A stretch of DNA of 64,000 bases, taken from contig NZ_LT629796.1 of the NCBI RefSeq assembly GCF_900106065.1, positions 2,702,001 to 2,766,000 on the forward strand. The letters are read 5' to 3'. How positions within the stretch are numbered: the stretch's first letter is position 1; each line of letters begins with the position of its first letter. Source of the stretch: Pseudomonas mandelii. GTDB lineage: Bacteria > Pseudomonadota > Gammaproteobacteria > Pseudomonadales > Pseudomonadaceae. Below are positions 18,467-27,874 of the stretch, piece by piece. A program made the translations under genes and the position numbers. Below the pieces are notes generated by a model. That model was not told the origin of the DNA. It saw only the letters and a program-made list of their open reading frames with translations, and did no database searches.

Positions 18467-20524
18467 ATGATAAAAACAAAAACAGGCAAGCCAGAAGGAT
18501 CGCGCAGCCGCTCGCAGATCATCGTGCTGTTCATCGCGCTGATCATCTTCATCATGCTGCTGTTTGCCAACTTCGCTTACCTCAACACGCAAGCCACGTA
18601 TGACAAACAGTACATCGGCCACGCCGGCGAACTGCGCGTGCTGTCCCAACGCATCGCCAAAAACGCCACCGAAGCCGCTGCCGGCAAGGCGGCAGCGTTC
18701 AAGCTGCTGAGCGATGCACGCAACGACTTCGCCCAACGCTGGGGTTACTTGAAGAAGGGCGACCCGGCCACCGGCCTGCCGCCAGCGCCGTCCGCCGTGC
18801 GCCCGGAAATGCGCGCCGTTCAGCTGGACTGGGAACGGCTGCTGAAAAACACTGACGCCATCCTCTCCAGCGAGCAGACCGTACTCTCGCTGCATCAGGT
18901 CGCCGCGACGCTGGCCGAAACCGTGCCGCAGTTGCAGGTCGAATACGAAAAAGTCGTCGAAATCCTCTTGCAGCGCGGCGCGCCGGCCGCTCAGGTGGCC
19001 ATGGCCCAGCGTCAGTCGCTGCTGGCCGAACGCATCCTGGGCGCGGTGAACACCGTGCTGTCCGGCGATGAAAATTCACAACAGGCCGCCGACGCGTTCG
19101 GTCGCGACGCTGCCCGATTCGGCCAGGTACTCAATGGCATGCTCCAGGGCAATACGTCGCTGCGGGTCAGCCAGGTCGAAGACCGCGATGCGCGGGCCCG
19201 CTTGACCGAGATTTCCGAGCTGTTCGAATTCGTTTCCGGCTCTGTGGATGAAATCCTCGAAACCTCGCCGGAGCTGTTCAAGGTTCGCGAATCGGCGACC
19301 AACATCTTCACCTTGTCACAGACCCTGCTCGACGAAGCCTCGCACCTGGCCAGCGGGTTCGAAAACCTTGCCGGCGGGCGCGACACCGACACCATTGGCG
19401 GCTACGTGCTGGGCTTGTTGGCGCTGATGTCGATCATTCTTATCGGCCTGGTGATGGTGCGCGAAACCAACCGCCAGCTGCGCGAAACCGCCGAGAAAAA
19501 CGAGCGCAACCAGACCGCGATCATGCGCCTGCTCGACGAGATCGAAGACCTCGCCGACGGCGACCTTACCGTGACGGCCTCGGTGACCGAAGACTTCACC
19601 GGGACCATCGCCGACTCGATCAACTATTCCGTCGATCAACTGCGCGACCTGGTGGCGACCATCAACCTCACCGCCGGCCAGGTCGCCGCCGCCGTGCAGG
19701 AAACCCAGGCCACCGCCATGCACCTGGCCCAGGCGTCGGAACATCAGGCGCAACAGATCAGCGAAGCCTCCACCGCGATCAACGACATGGCCCAGTCCAT
19801 CGACCAGGTCTCCGCCAACGCTGCCGAGTCCTCGGCGGTGGCGGAACGTTCGGTGGAAATCGCCAACAAGGGCAACGAGGTGGTGCACAACACGATCCAC
19901 GGCATGGACAACATTCGCGAGCAGATCCAGGACACTGCCAAGCGCATCAAGCGTCTGGGCGAGTCCTCTCAGGAAATCGGCGACATTGTCAGCCTGATCG
20001 ATGACATTGCCGATCAGACCAACATCCTTGCGCTCAACGCGGCGATCCAGGCCTCGATGGCCGGTGATGCCGGGCGCGGTTTTGCAGTGGTAGCCGACGA
20101 AGTGCAGCGTCTGGCCGAGCGTTCGTCCGCCGCTACCCGGCAGATCGAAACCCTGGTGCGAGCGATCCAGACCGACACCAACGAAGCCGTGATTTCCATG
20201 GAACAGACCACCACCGAAGTGGTGCGCGGCGCGCGTCTGGCGCAGGATGCCGGTGTGGCCCTGGAAGAAATCGAAGGCGTGTCGAAGACCCTGGCGGCGT
20301 TGATCCAGAGTATTTCCAACGCTGCGCAGCAGCAGACGTCTTCAGCCGGTCAGATTTCCCTGACCATGAACGTGATCCAGCAGATCACCACGCAGACTTC
20401 GTCGGGCTCGACCGCCACCGCCGAGAGCATTGGCAACCTGGCGAAAATGGCCAGTCAGCTGCGGCGCTCGGTGTCCGGTTTCACCTTGCCGGCGGCCAAG
20501 GCGCAGGCGGCGGATAAAGTGTGA
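18467..20524 (+). CDS. pilJ: Twitching methyl-accepting chemoreceptor PilJ
   Basis: 685 aa. A basic N-terminus and first membrane helix ([19 protein letters not shown], about residues 23-41) precede a periplasmic helical sensor region with two PilJ repeats, then a second helix ([20 protein letters not shown], about 312-331), a HAMP linker and a long signalling coiled coil with the hairpin tip [40 protein letters not shown] (quoted in part: [14 protein letters not shown]). It binds PilI and ChpA and senses the pilin subunit in P. aeruginosa. Confidence 0.95.
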   Translation: MIKTKTGKPEGSRSRSQIIVLFIALIIFIMLLFANFAYLNTQATYDKQYIGHAGELRVLSQRIAKNATEAAAGKAAAFKLLSDARNDFAQRWGYLKKGDPATGLPPAPSAVRPEMRAVQLDWERLLKNTDAILSSEQTVLSLHQVAATLAETVPQLQVEYEKVVEILLQRGAPAAQVAMAQRQSLLAERILGAVNTVLSGDENSQQAADAFGRDAARFGQVLNGMLQGNTSLRVSQVEDRDARARLTEISELFEFVSGSVDEILETSPELFKVRESATNIFTLSQTLLDEASHLASGFENLAGGRDTDTIGGYVLGLLALMSIILIGLVMVRETNRQLRETAEKNERNQTAIMRLLDEIEDLADGDLTVTASVTEDFTGTIADSINYSVDQLRDLVATINLTAGQVAAAVQETQATAMHLAQASEHQAQQISEASTAINDMAQSIDQVSANAAESSAVAERSVEIANKGNEVVHNTIHGMDNIREQIQDTAKRIKRLGESSQEIGDIVSLIDDIADQTNILALNAAIQASMAGDAGRGFAVVADEVQRLAERSSAATRQIETLVRAIQTDTNEAVISMEQTTTEVVRGARLAQDAGVALEEIEGVSKTLAALIQSISNAAQQQTSSAGQISLTMNVIQQITTQTSSGSTATAESIGNLAKMASQLRRSVSGFTLPAAKAQAADKV

Positions 20525-20551
20525 AGCGCCCGCAGGCGTTCGGGTTTTTTT
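20525..20551 (+). terminator. Possible weak terminator between pilJ and chpA
   Basis: Directly after the pilJ stop a short hairpin (GCGCC-CGCA-GGCGT, or CCCG..CGGG) is followed by seven T residues. The stem is only 4-5 bp, so partial read-through is expected and may set the ratio of receptor to kinase. Confidence 0.4.
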
Positions 20552-20577
20552 GAGTAGAGCAGTGATTTGGAGTGGTT

Positions 20578-23500
20578 ATGGGTGATCGGCACGACTATGT
20601 GGCCCTCGAGTGGGTCAAAGGCGAGATTGCCGAAACGCTGAAAGTGGCTCATCAAGCGATCGAAACCCTGCTTGATGATCCCCAGGCGACGCACGCCCTG
20701 AGCGATTGCCTGGCGTGCATCCATCAGGTCCACGGCAGTTTGCAGATGGTCGAATTCTACGGCGCGGCCCTGCTCGCCGAAGAAATGGAACACCTCGCCA
20801 CCGCCTTGCAGCAAGACCGCATCAACCATCGCGACGAGGCGCTTCATCTGCTGTTGCAAGCCCTCGGGCAACTGCCGATCTACCTCGACCGGGTGCAAGG
20901 CGCGCGCCGTGACCTGCCCTTGGTGGTGCTGCCGCTGATCAACGATTTACGCAGTGCCCGGGGCGAAAGCCTGTTGTCGGAAACCAGCCTGTTCAGCCCG
21001 CAATTGCTCGACCTGCCGGTGTTGGGCGAAGAATCGCTGGCCCTGCTGGAACCGGCGGATTTTGCCAATGTGCTGCGCAAGTTGCGGCAGATGCTGCAAA
21101 TGGCGTTGGTCGGGTTGCTGCGCGAGCAGGATGACGAGACTAACCTTGGCTATCTGACCAAGGTTTTTTCACGCCTGGAAGGACTGTGCGGCAACGCGCC
21201 TTTGAGCCCGTTGTGGCAAGTCGCCTCGGCGCTGGTCGAAGGCATGCGCGGCGGCTCGATTGCCAACAGCCCGGCGCTGCGCAGCCTGTTCAAGGACGCC
21301 GACAAAGAACTCAAGCGCTTGCTCGAACAGGGCATACGCGGCATCAATCAGCCGGCGCCGCCGGAGTTGCTCAAGAGTTTGCTGTTCTACATTGCCAAGG
21401 CCGAACATCCCACCGGGCAGATGCTGACCATGAAAGATCGTTACTCACTGGACGACGCGCTGCCTGACAGCGCAATGGTCGACGAAGAACGCGCCCGCCT
21501 GGCCGGACCGGACCGTGACGCCATGCGCTCGGTGCTGGCCGCGCTGTGTGAAGAGCTGGTGCGGGTCAAGGAACGCCTGGACCTGTTTGTGCGCAGCGAC
21601 CGCCAGCACACCTCGGACCTCGAAACCCTGCTGGCGCCGTTGCGGCAAATCGCCGACACCCTGGCGGTGTTGGGTTTCGGCCAGCCGCGCAAAGTCATCA
21701 TCGATCAACTGGCGGTGGTGCTGAGCCTCGCCCAGGGCCAGCGTGAACCCAACGACGCCATTCTCATGGACGTTGCCGGGGCCTTGCTCTACGTCGAAGC
21801 AACGCTGGCCGGCATGGTCGGCACCGTAGAGCCGGAGAGCCAGGAAGAAAGCCACCTGCCGACCACCGATCTGACGCAGATCCACCAGATCGTGATCAAG
21901 GAAGCGCGCATCTGCCTGCAACAGGCCAAGGACATGATCGTCGACTACATCGACGCCGACTGGGATCGCCAGCATTTGCAGGCCTTGCCGGCGTTGCTGA
22001 CCCAGGTACGCGGTGCGCTGTCGATGATTCCGTTGGGTCGTGCGGCGAGCCTGATCGAAGCCTGCAACCACTTCATTCGCGAGCATCTGCTGCTGGACCC
22101 GGGCCAGCCCGGCTGGCAGGAACTGGACAGCCTGGCCGACGTCATCACCAGCATCGAGTATTACCTGGAGCGTCTCAGCGACGACCCCGAGGCACCCGGT
22201 GAACAACTGCTCGACGTGGCGGAAAAGAGCCTGGCGTCCCTTGGGTTTTTCCCCAGTGAACAACAGGTGCCGATGCTTGAGGATGTGCTGAGCCCGAGTG
22301 AAGCTCAGGTGATGCAGGACCTGCAAGAACTCGATGACCCCGATACCGTGCAGTCGCTGGCCGATGTCCTGGCCAGCCCGGTGTCTTCGGTCAATCCGCC
22401 GGCGCTGACCATTCCGGGCAGCCTGCTGCCACCGCCCGCCGGCGAAGAACCGGTGGACGAAGAGCTGCGGGAAGTCTTCCTCGAAGAAACCGATGAAGTC
22501 CTGGAAATCCTCCGGGAGTACTTGCCGCGCTGGACGGCCAACCCGGACGATAACGCCGCGTTGAGTGAATTGCGCCGGGCTTTCCACACCTTGAAAGGCA
22601 GTGGCCGGATGGTCCGTGCGCTGGTGCTGGGCGAGCTGGCGTGGGCGGTGGAAAACCTGCTCAACCGCGTGCTGGAGCGTAGCGTTGCGCCTGGGGCGGC
22701 AGTGCAACAATTGCTCCTCGATACACTGGAGCTGCTGCCGCAACTGGTGGCCGAGTTTGCCGCCAATGCCCAGCGCCAGAACAACCAGGTCGACCAACTG
22801 GCCGCTCGCGCCCATGCCCTCGCCAAGGGCGATACGCCCGCCAGCGATGAGGACACCCAGGACGTCGCTGCCCTCGATCCGCTGTTGCTGGAGATCTTCC
22901 GCAAGGAAGCCGAGACCCATCTCGCCAGCCTCAACCGTTTCCTCGATCAAGCCGCCGAGCACGTGCCGCTGCAAGCCAGTGACGAGTTGCAGCGGGCGTT
23001 GCATACCTTGAAGGGCAGCGCCTCGATGGCCGGCGTATTGCCGATCGCCGAGCTGGCGACGCCGCTGGATCAACTGGCCCGCGAATACAAAGCGCACCTG
23101 ATCGCCCTCGACCTCGACGAAGTCGAACTGCTGCTGGAAGCCGAAGGTCTGTTCCGTCTCGGGCTGCGGCAACTCAAGACTGATCCGCTGGCCGCAATAC
23201 CGGATGCCGATTTGCTGATCGAGCGCACCAAGGCGCTGCTCGCTGAGCGTCTGGATGCGCTGTTGAAAGCGCCGAACACCGCGCTGCGAATCAAGCGTGA
23301 TCCGCAACTGATCAACAACTTCCTGGCCCAGGGCATGGACATCCTGCTGGACGCCGAAAGCCTGTTGCAGCGCTGGCAGCAGCACCCCGGCGAGCGCCAG
23401 GAACTCAGCGCGTTGCTGGACGAATTGACCACCTTGGGCGAAGGCGCGCACCTCGCCGATCTGCATCCGGTGGATGAATTGTGCGAAGCGTTGCTCGACC

Positions 23501-26478
23501 TGTACGGCGCGGTGGAAGAGAGCAGCCTGGCAGTCAGCGACCGGTTTTTCCACGAGGCGCAAAGTGCCCACGAAGCGCTGATCAATATGCTCGATGAACT
23601 GGCCGCCGGCCAGGAAGTCAGCCCGCAACCGGAACGCATCCGGGCCTTGCGCGGCCTGCTCGATGAAAGCCTTGATCCATCGTCCATGGGCCTGATCCGC
23701 AGCGATGGCAGCCGCACCCTGAGCATCCGCGAACTGGGCAGCGCCACCGCAGAACTGGAACAGACCGCGACTCAGGTCGAGCTGGACGATGAGATCGTTT
23801 CGATCTTTCTCGAAGAAGCGGTGGATATTCTCGAGAGTGCTGGCCAGGCCTTGCAGCGCTGGCTGAACGACCCGGACAACGCCGCGCCGCTGTCGTCCTT
23901 GCAGCGGGACTTGCATACTCTCAAGGGCGGCGCGCGGATGGCCGAGGTCGAGCCGGTCGGCGACCTGGCCCATGAATTGGAAAGTCTTTACGAAGGCCTG
24001 GTGGACCACCGTTACAGCTACAGCGAAACCCTTGCGCAGTTGCTGCAACAGAGCCATGACCGGCTCGCGGTGTTGCTCGAACAGCTGAAAAACCAGCACA
24101 CCCTGGGCGCCCCGAGCGAGCTGATCGAAGCGATTCGCGAGTTCCGTCAAGGCAATGCCAACACCGCCGAAGTGGCGGAACCTGCGCCGGCCAATGACTC
24201 GCCGGGGCATGACCCCGAGCTGCTGGAGATCTTCCTTGAGGAAGGTTTCGACATCATCGAAAACTCCGGCGCGGCGCTGGTGCGCTGGCAAGCCGAACCG
24301 TCGAACCGTCAGGAAGTGGAAACCCTGCTGCGCGACCTGCACACGCTCAAGGGTGGTGCGCGGATGGTGGAAATTGCCCCCATCGGCGACCTCGCCCATG
24401 AGCTGGAATTTCTCTACGAAGGTCTGTCTGCTGGCGTGCTGCAACCGACCCCGGCGCTGTTCGCCCTGCTGCAAAGCAGTCATGACCGACTGGCGCAAAT
24501 GCTCGACGCCGCCCGCGCCGGCCAGCCCTTGCCGCCGGCTGATCGGTTGATCGACGCGATCAAGAACTTCAGCCATCCCGCTGTTCTTGATACGCCGGTG
24601 ATCGTGCCCGCCACGCCGAAACCCGACGCCCCGGTGGCGCAAGCCGAAGTGGGCGTCGACATGGTCAAGGTCTCGGCAGAACTGCTCGACGATCTGGTCA
24701 ACCTGGCCGGTGAAACCTCGATCTTCCGTGGCCGTATCGAGCAACAGGTCAACGATGCGCGGGTGGCCCTGAGCGAGATGGAAACCACCATCGAGCGGAT
24801 GCGCGATCAGTTGCGACGGCTCGACACCGAAACCCAGGGACGGATTCTCAGCCGCCAGCAAGTCGAAGCGGAACGTCTGGGCTACGAGGAGTTTGATCCG
24901 CTGGAAATGGACCGTCACTCGCAGTTGCAGCAGTTGTCGCGGGCGCTGTTCGAATCCGCCTCCGACCTGCTCGACCTCAAGGAAACCCTCGATCGACGCA
25001 ATCAGGATGCGGAAAACCTGCTGCAACAGCAGGGCCGCATCAACACCGAATTGCAGGAAGGCCTGATGCGCACGCGCATGGTGCCGTTCGAGCGCATGCT
25101 GCCGCGCTTGAGGCGCATCGTCCGCCAGGTCTCCAGTGAACTGGGTAAAGACGTTGAGTTCGTGGTCGGCAACGCCGAAGGCGAGATGGATCGCAACGTG
25201 CTTGAGCGCATGGCGGCGCCGCTGGAACACATGCTGCGCAACGCCGTGGACCACGGCCTGGAATCGGCCGAGGTGCGTATTGCGGCCGGCAAACCGGCCC
25301 AGGGACGAATCACTCTCGACCTGTCCCGTGAGGGCGGCGACATGATTTTCGACATCCGCGACGACGGCGCAGGCGTGCCGCTGGACGCGGTGCGGCGCAA
25401 GGCGATCAAGCGCGGCTTGCTGGCCCCGGACGCCGAGGTCAGCGACCGCGATGTGCTGCAATTCATCCTGCAACCGGGGTTCTCCACCGCCGAGAAAATC
25501 ACTCAGATTTCCGGGCGTGGCGTGGGCATGGACGTGGTTCACGAAGAAGTCCGGCAGCTCGGTGGCACCATGGTCATCGACTCGACACCGGGGCAGGGCG
25601 TGCACTTTCGGATTCGCCTCCCGTTCACCGTGTCGGTCAACCGCGCGCTGATGGTGCAGTGTCTGGAGGATCAATACGCGATCCCGTTGAACACCATCGA
25701 CGGCATCGTTCGCGTGCTGCCCAACGAGCTCGAAGGGCATTACCGGCTCGATCCGCCGACTTATGAATACGCCGGGCAGCGTTATGAACTGTGTTATCTG
25801 GGCGAGCTGCTGAAAACCAGCACCCGCCCGAAACTGTTGGGCCAGAGCCTGCCGCTGCCAGTGTTGCTGGTGCAATGCAACGAGCGGCACATCGCCGTGC
25901 AGGTGGATTCCACGGCCGGCACGCGGGAGATCGTGGTCAAAAGCCTCGGCCCGCAATTTGCGTCGGTGCAGGGGTTATCCGGGGCGACGATTCTGGGCGA
26001 TGGCCGGGTGGTGCTGATTCTCGATTTGCTGGCGCCGATCCGCGCCATGCAGGCCCGAGTGCCGCAACAGTCGGCGACACAGGACGTTGAGGTCGAGCCG
26101 CATAAACCGCTGCTGGTGCTGGTGGTCGACGATTCGGTCACCGTGCGCAAGGTCACCAGCCGCCTGCTCGAACGTCACGGCATGAACGTGCTGACTGCCA
26201 AGGATGGGGTCGACGCCATGCTGCTGCTCGAAGAACATATGCCCGACGTTATGCTGCTCGACATCGAGATGCCGCGCATGGACGGCTTCGAAGTGGCGAC
26301 TCAGGTGCGCAGCGACGAACGTTTGCAGCATTTACCGATCATCATGATCACCTCCCGCACCGGCCAGAAACACCGCGACCGCGCCATGGCCATCGGCGTC
26401 AACGACTACCTCGGCAAGCCGTACCAGGAATCGGTGCTGCTCGACAGCATCGCGTTGTGGAGCAAAACCCATGCTTGA
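20578..26478 (+). CDS. chpA: Hybrid chemotaxis histidine kinase ChpA (PilL)
   Basis: 1966 aa from the ATG at 20578 (GTG two codons earlier possible). An N-terminal HPt-like region has H49 in CIHQVHGSLQMV; four canonical HPt cores follow at about H670 (AFHTLKGSGRMV), H809 (ALHTLKGSASMA), H1113 (DLHTLKGGARMAEV) and H1255 (DLHTLKGGARMVEI), with degenerate HPt-like segments between. Then come the CheA dimerisation and ATPase domains (EHMLRNAVDHGLE near 1555; GRGVGMDVV), a CheW-like domain and a C-terminal receiver with D1895 in MLLDIEMPRMDG. About 500 residues shorter than I recall for P. aeruginosa ChpA. Kinase of the PilJ/PilG/PilH pathway. Confidence 0.95.
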   Translation: MGDRHDYVALEWVKGEIAETLKVAHQAIETLLDDPQATHALSDCLACIHQVHGSLQMVEFYGAALLAEEMEHLATALQQDRINHRDEALHLLLQALGQLPIYLDRVQGARRDLPLVVLPLINDLRSARGESLLSETSLFSPQLLDLPVLGEESLALLEPADFANVLRKLRQMLQMALVGLLREQDDETNLGYLTKVFSRLEGLCGNAPLSPLWQVASALVEGMRGGSIANSPALRSLFKDADKELKRLLEQGIRGINQPAPPELLKSLLFYIAKAEHPTGQMLTMKDRYSLDDALPDSAMVDEERARLAGPDRDAMRSVLAALCEELVRVKERLDLFVRSDRQHTSDLETLLAPLRQIADTLAVLGFGQPRKVIIDQLAVVLSLAQGQREPNDAILMDVAGALLYVEATLAGMVGTVEPESQEESHLPTTDLTQIHQIVIKEARICLQQAKDMIVDYIDADWDRQHLQALPALLTQVRGALSMIPLGRAASLIEACNHFIREHLLLDPGQPGWQELDSLADVITSIEYYLERLSDDPEAPGEQLLDVAEKSLASLGFFPSEQQVPMLEDVLSPSEAQVMQDLQELDDPDTVQSLADVLASPVSSVNPPALTIPGSLLPPPAGEEPVDEELREVFLEETDEVLEILREYLPRWTANPDDNAALSELRRAFHTLKGSGRMVRALVLGELAWAVENLLNRVLERSVAPGAAVQQLLLDTLELLPQLVAEFAANAQRQNNQVDQLAARAHALAKGDTPASDEDTQDVAALDPLLLEIFRKEAETHLASLNRFLDQAAEHVPLQASDELQRALHTLKGSASMAGVLPIAELATPLDQLAREYKAHLIALDLDEVELLLEAEGLFRLGLRQLKTDPLAAIPDADLLIERTKALLAERLDALLKAPNTALRIKRDPQLINNFLAQGMDILLDAESLLQRWQQHPGERQELSALLDELTTLGEGAHLADLHPVDELCEALLDLYGAVEESSLAVSDRFFHEAQSAHEALINMLDELAAGQEVSPQPERIRALRGLLDESLDPSSMGLIRSDGSRTLSIRELGSATAELEQTATQVELDDEIVSIFLEEAVDILESAGQALQRWLNDPDNAAPLSSLQRDLHTLKGGARMAEVEPVGDLAHELESLYEGLVDHRYSYSETLAQLLQQSHDRLAVLLEQLKNQHTLGAPSELIEAIREFRQGNANTAEVAEPAPANDSPGHDPELLEIFLEEGFDIIENSGAALVRWQAEPSNRQEVETLLRDLHTLKGGARMVEIAPIGDLAHELEFLYEGLSAGVLQPTPALFALLQSSHDRLAQMLDAARAGQPLPPADRLIDAIKNFSHPAVLDTPVIVPATPKPDAPVAQAEVGVDMVKVSAELLDDLVNLAGETSIFRGRIEQQVNDARVALSEMETTIERMRDQLRRLDTETQGRILSRQQVEAERLGYEEFDPLEMDRHSQLQQLSRALFESASDLLDLKETLDRRNQDAENLLQQQGRINTELQEGLMRTRMVPFERMLPRLRRIVRQVSSELGKDVEFVVGNAEGEMDRNVLERMAAPLEHMLRNAVDHGLESAEVRIAAGKPAQGRITLDLSREGGDMIFDIRDDGAGVPLDAVRRKAIKRGLLAPDAEVSDRDVLQFILQPGFSTAEKITQISGRGVGMDVVHEEVRQLGGTMVIDSTPGQGVHFRIRLPFTVSVNRALMVQCLEDQYAIPLNTIDGIVRVLPNELEGHYRLDPPTYEYAGQRYELCYLGELLKTSTRPKLLGQSLPLPVLLVQCNERHIAVQVDSTAGTREIVVKSLGPQFASVQGLSGATILGDGRVVLILDLLAPIRAMQARVPQQSATQDVEVEPHKPLLVLVVDDSVTVRKVTSRLLERHGMNVLTAKDGVDAMLLLEEHMPDVMLLDIEMPRMDGFEVATQVRSDERLQHLPIIMITSRTGQKHRDRAMAIGVNDYLGKPYQESVLLDSIALWSKTHA

Positions 26479-26926
26479 GCATCGCACCAGCAATCTCACC
26501 GGCCTGCTGCTGCCCCTGGCTGACCGCAACCTGATTCTGCCCAACGTGGCGGTGGCGGAGTTGATTGACTATCAACCGGGGGCGTTCGATCTGGACACAC
26601 CGCCGTGGTACCTGGGGTTGGTGACGTGGCGGGACCGGCAGATTCCGTTGCTGAGTTTCGAGTCGGCGTGCGGCAATAAAATCGTCATCGGCGAGCGCGC
26701 GCGCATCGTGATTCTCAATGCCCTCGGTGGGCGGCCGGAGCTGAAGTTCATTGCGCTGTTGGTGCAGGGGATTCCGCGGTCGTACAAGCTCGACAGTCAG
26801 TTGAGTTACGTCGATGTGCCGTTGTGTCCGCTGGAGCAGGCGGCGGTGCAGGTGGGGGAGCAAGTGGCGAAGGTGCCTGATTTGCTGGCGCTGGAGGAGT
26901 TGTTGGTGAGTGCCGGGCTAGTCTGA
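26471..26926 (+). CDS. chpC: CheW-like adaptor ChpC
   Basis: 151 aa. Overlaps the chpA stop by 8 nt, so translation is coupled. The CheW-like fold is seen in NLILPNVAVAELIDYQPG, YLGLVTWRDRQIPLLSFESA and GERARIVILNALGG. In P. aeruginosa ChpC is a second adaptor that may bring other receptors to ChpA. There is no chpB methylesterase gene between chpA and chpC here. Confidence 0.92.
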   Translation: MLEHRTSNLTGLLLPLADRNLILPNVAVAELIDYQPGAFDLDTPPWYLGLVTWRDRQIPLLSFESACGNKIVIGERARIVILNALGGRPELKFIALLVQGIPRSYKLDSQLSYVDVPLCPLEQAAVQVGEQVAKVPDLLALEELLVSAGLV

Positions 26927-26934
26927 CCCGTATC

Positions 26935-27048
26935 CTGTGGCGAGGGAGCTTGCTCCCGCTGGGTTGCGAAGCAGCCCCAAAATCTCCGGCGAACCGATTA
27001 TTTAGCGACTGCTGCGCAGCCGAACGGGAGCAAGCTCCCTCGCCACAG
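26935..27048. repeat. Long inverted repeat (GTGGCGAGGGAGCTTGC class)
   Basis: Outer arms CCTGTGGCGAGGGAGCTTGC and GCAAGCTCCCTCGCCACAGG, inner arms GGTTGCGAAGCAGCC and GGCTGCGCAGCAG-like; about 115 nt in all. The same class returns at 42.3 kb. It lies between convergent chpC and the DUF6124 gene. Confidence 0.82.
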
Positions 27049-27058
27049 GGGGTGTGCA

Positions 27059-27436
27059 CTAGACTTTGGCGCGCATCTGCATCTGCAACGCCTCGTTATG
27101 ATCCAGCGCCCGCTCCACCAACAACTGCACCCCATCGGCCATTCGACTGAGCGCCAAGGCTACCGACCGGCGCGAACCTTCAACATCGTCCGCCAGATCG
27201 GCCGCAATGGCGCTGATCGACAGCAAGTCTTCGGAGGCGTTGGCCAAAAGGGCTTCGGTGTCGATGTCGGGGGAGACGGTGAAGAGAGGGTGTTTGCGGC
27301 GTTTGGCCGGTTTTTCGTGAGCGGGAGGGAAGTAATGGGCGAAGGCGCGGTCGGCGGCTTCCTTGAGTTTTTCGGCTTCGAGGACTGCCTCGGGATCGGT
27401 GTCGGTTTCCGGGGGATTGGGAGTGGCTTTGAACAT
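27059..27436 (-). CDS. DUF6124/DUF3077-like Pseudomonas protein
   Basis: 125 aa. N-terminus MFKATPNPPETDTDPEAVLE, a low-complexity charged middle, then a helical domain (DIDTEALLANASEDLLSISA; VEGSRRSVALALSRMADGVQ). I recognise this as the small family of unknown function that is multi-copy in fluorescent pseudomonads. A GGAG site 8 nt before the ATG is directly preceded by the stop codon of a possible upstream small frame, so it may be translationally coupled. Confidence 0.75.
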   Translation of the reverse strand: MFKATPNPPETDTDPEAVLEAEKLKEAADRAFAHYFPPAHEKPAKRRKHPLFTVSPDIDTEALLANASEDLLSISAIAADLADDVEGSRRSVALALSRMADGVQLLVERALDHNEALQMQMRAKV

Positions 27437-27448
27437 TGTGAATCTCCG

Positions 27449-27634
27449 TCAGGGGTTGAGGCTGACCCATTCGGTTTCCACGCGAATAGGTGGCAGCTGT
27501 ACGCGGCTGGAAACCCGGGGTAACGGAGAAACCCGGCAGACGGTTAAGTCTCCCGCGCACAGCCGCCATAACGGAGTGCACACAATAAAGGTGCGCAAGC
27601 ATACGTTATGAAGGACGCTTTTGCGCCCCGTCAC
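27449..27634 (-). CDS. Possible small leader protein upstream of DUF6124 gene
   Basis: A 61-aa frame (MTGRKSVLHNVCLRTFIVCT..., four Cys, ending WVSLNP) whose TGA abuts the CGGAG ribosome site of the DUF6124 gene. The layout is that expected for translational coupling. Against it: there is no clear ribosome site of its own, and other frames through the same DNA are also open. It may instead be a structured untranslated leader. Confidence 0.35.
   Translation of the reverse strand: MTGRKSVLHNVCLRTFIVCTPLWRLCAGDLTVCRVSPLPRVSSRVQLPPIRVETEWVSLNP
27567..27610 (-). promoter_or_regulatory. Nested stem-loop in the DUF6124 leader
   Basis: Outer stem CATAACG/CGTTATG (27567-27573 with 27604-27610), inner stem GTGCAC/GTGCGC (27576-27581 with 27591-27596) closing an ACAATAAAG loop. 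TAACGGAG recurs at 27521 and 27569. The remainder of the 27437-27874 gap shows no other gene. Confidence 0.45.
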
Positions 27635-27816
27635 TTATGGGGTTTCCAGCCCCTATCGCTGATTTGGCAGCGACTCACAAACGATAAAGCTCAGCGCAAA
27701 ACCCCACCAGTCAGCGGCTTCCGGCATTGCTGTAGGTGGCGACGTCACGCCGTGTAGCCTCCCACCCTTGCAGCGGACAAACTTTTAAACACAAATCTCC
27801 AATCGACCGGCAAAAG

Positions 27817-27845
27817 TTGAAGATTCCCAAAAAGGGACCTATCGT
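27817..27845 (+). promoter_or_regulatory. Putative promoter of the wHTH-nucleotidyltransferase gene
   Basis: TTGAAG (27817-27822), 17 nt, TATCGT (27840-27845). The -10-like box falls in the spacer of the double palindrome described next, the arrangement expected for autorepression. Weak match, so tentative. Confidence 0.4.
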
Positions 27846-27861
27846 TCCCTTTTTGGGAATC
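27822..27861. promoter_or_regulatory. Double palindromic operator
   Basis: A perfect 16-bp inverted repeat (GATTCCCAAAAAGGGA at 27822-27837, its complement at 27846-27861) around an 8-nt spacer. Each arm is itself a near-palindrome of the form TCCC-N5-GGGA, with centres 21 bp apart, two helical turns. It ends 13 nt before the GTG start of a winged-helix protein and is most likely its operator. Confidence 0.65.
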
Positions 27862-27874
27862 ATCGGTTGCCACT

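Noticed and set aside
21445..25956. A 1503-codon open frame on the minus strand opposite chpA
   Set aside because: It is the antisense of a highly conserved kinase gene in GC-rich DNA, where long antisense frames arise from codon bias; its composition (His/Gln/Arg-rich) is not protein-like.
27180..27602. A 140-codon minus-strand frame covering the DUF6124 gene and its leader
   Set aside because: It is out of frame with the recognised DUF6124 gene and Arg/Ser/Pro-rich; only the 61-codon frame ending at the ribosome site has a plausible coupling layout.
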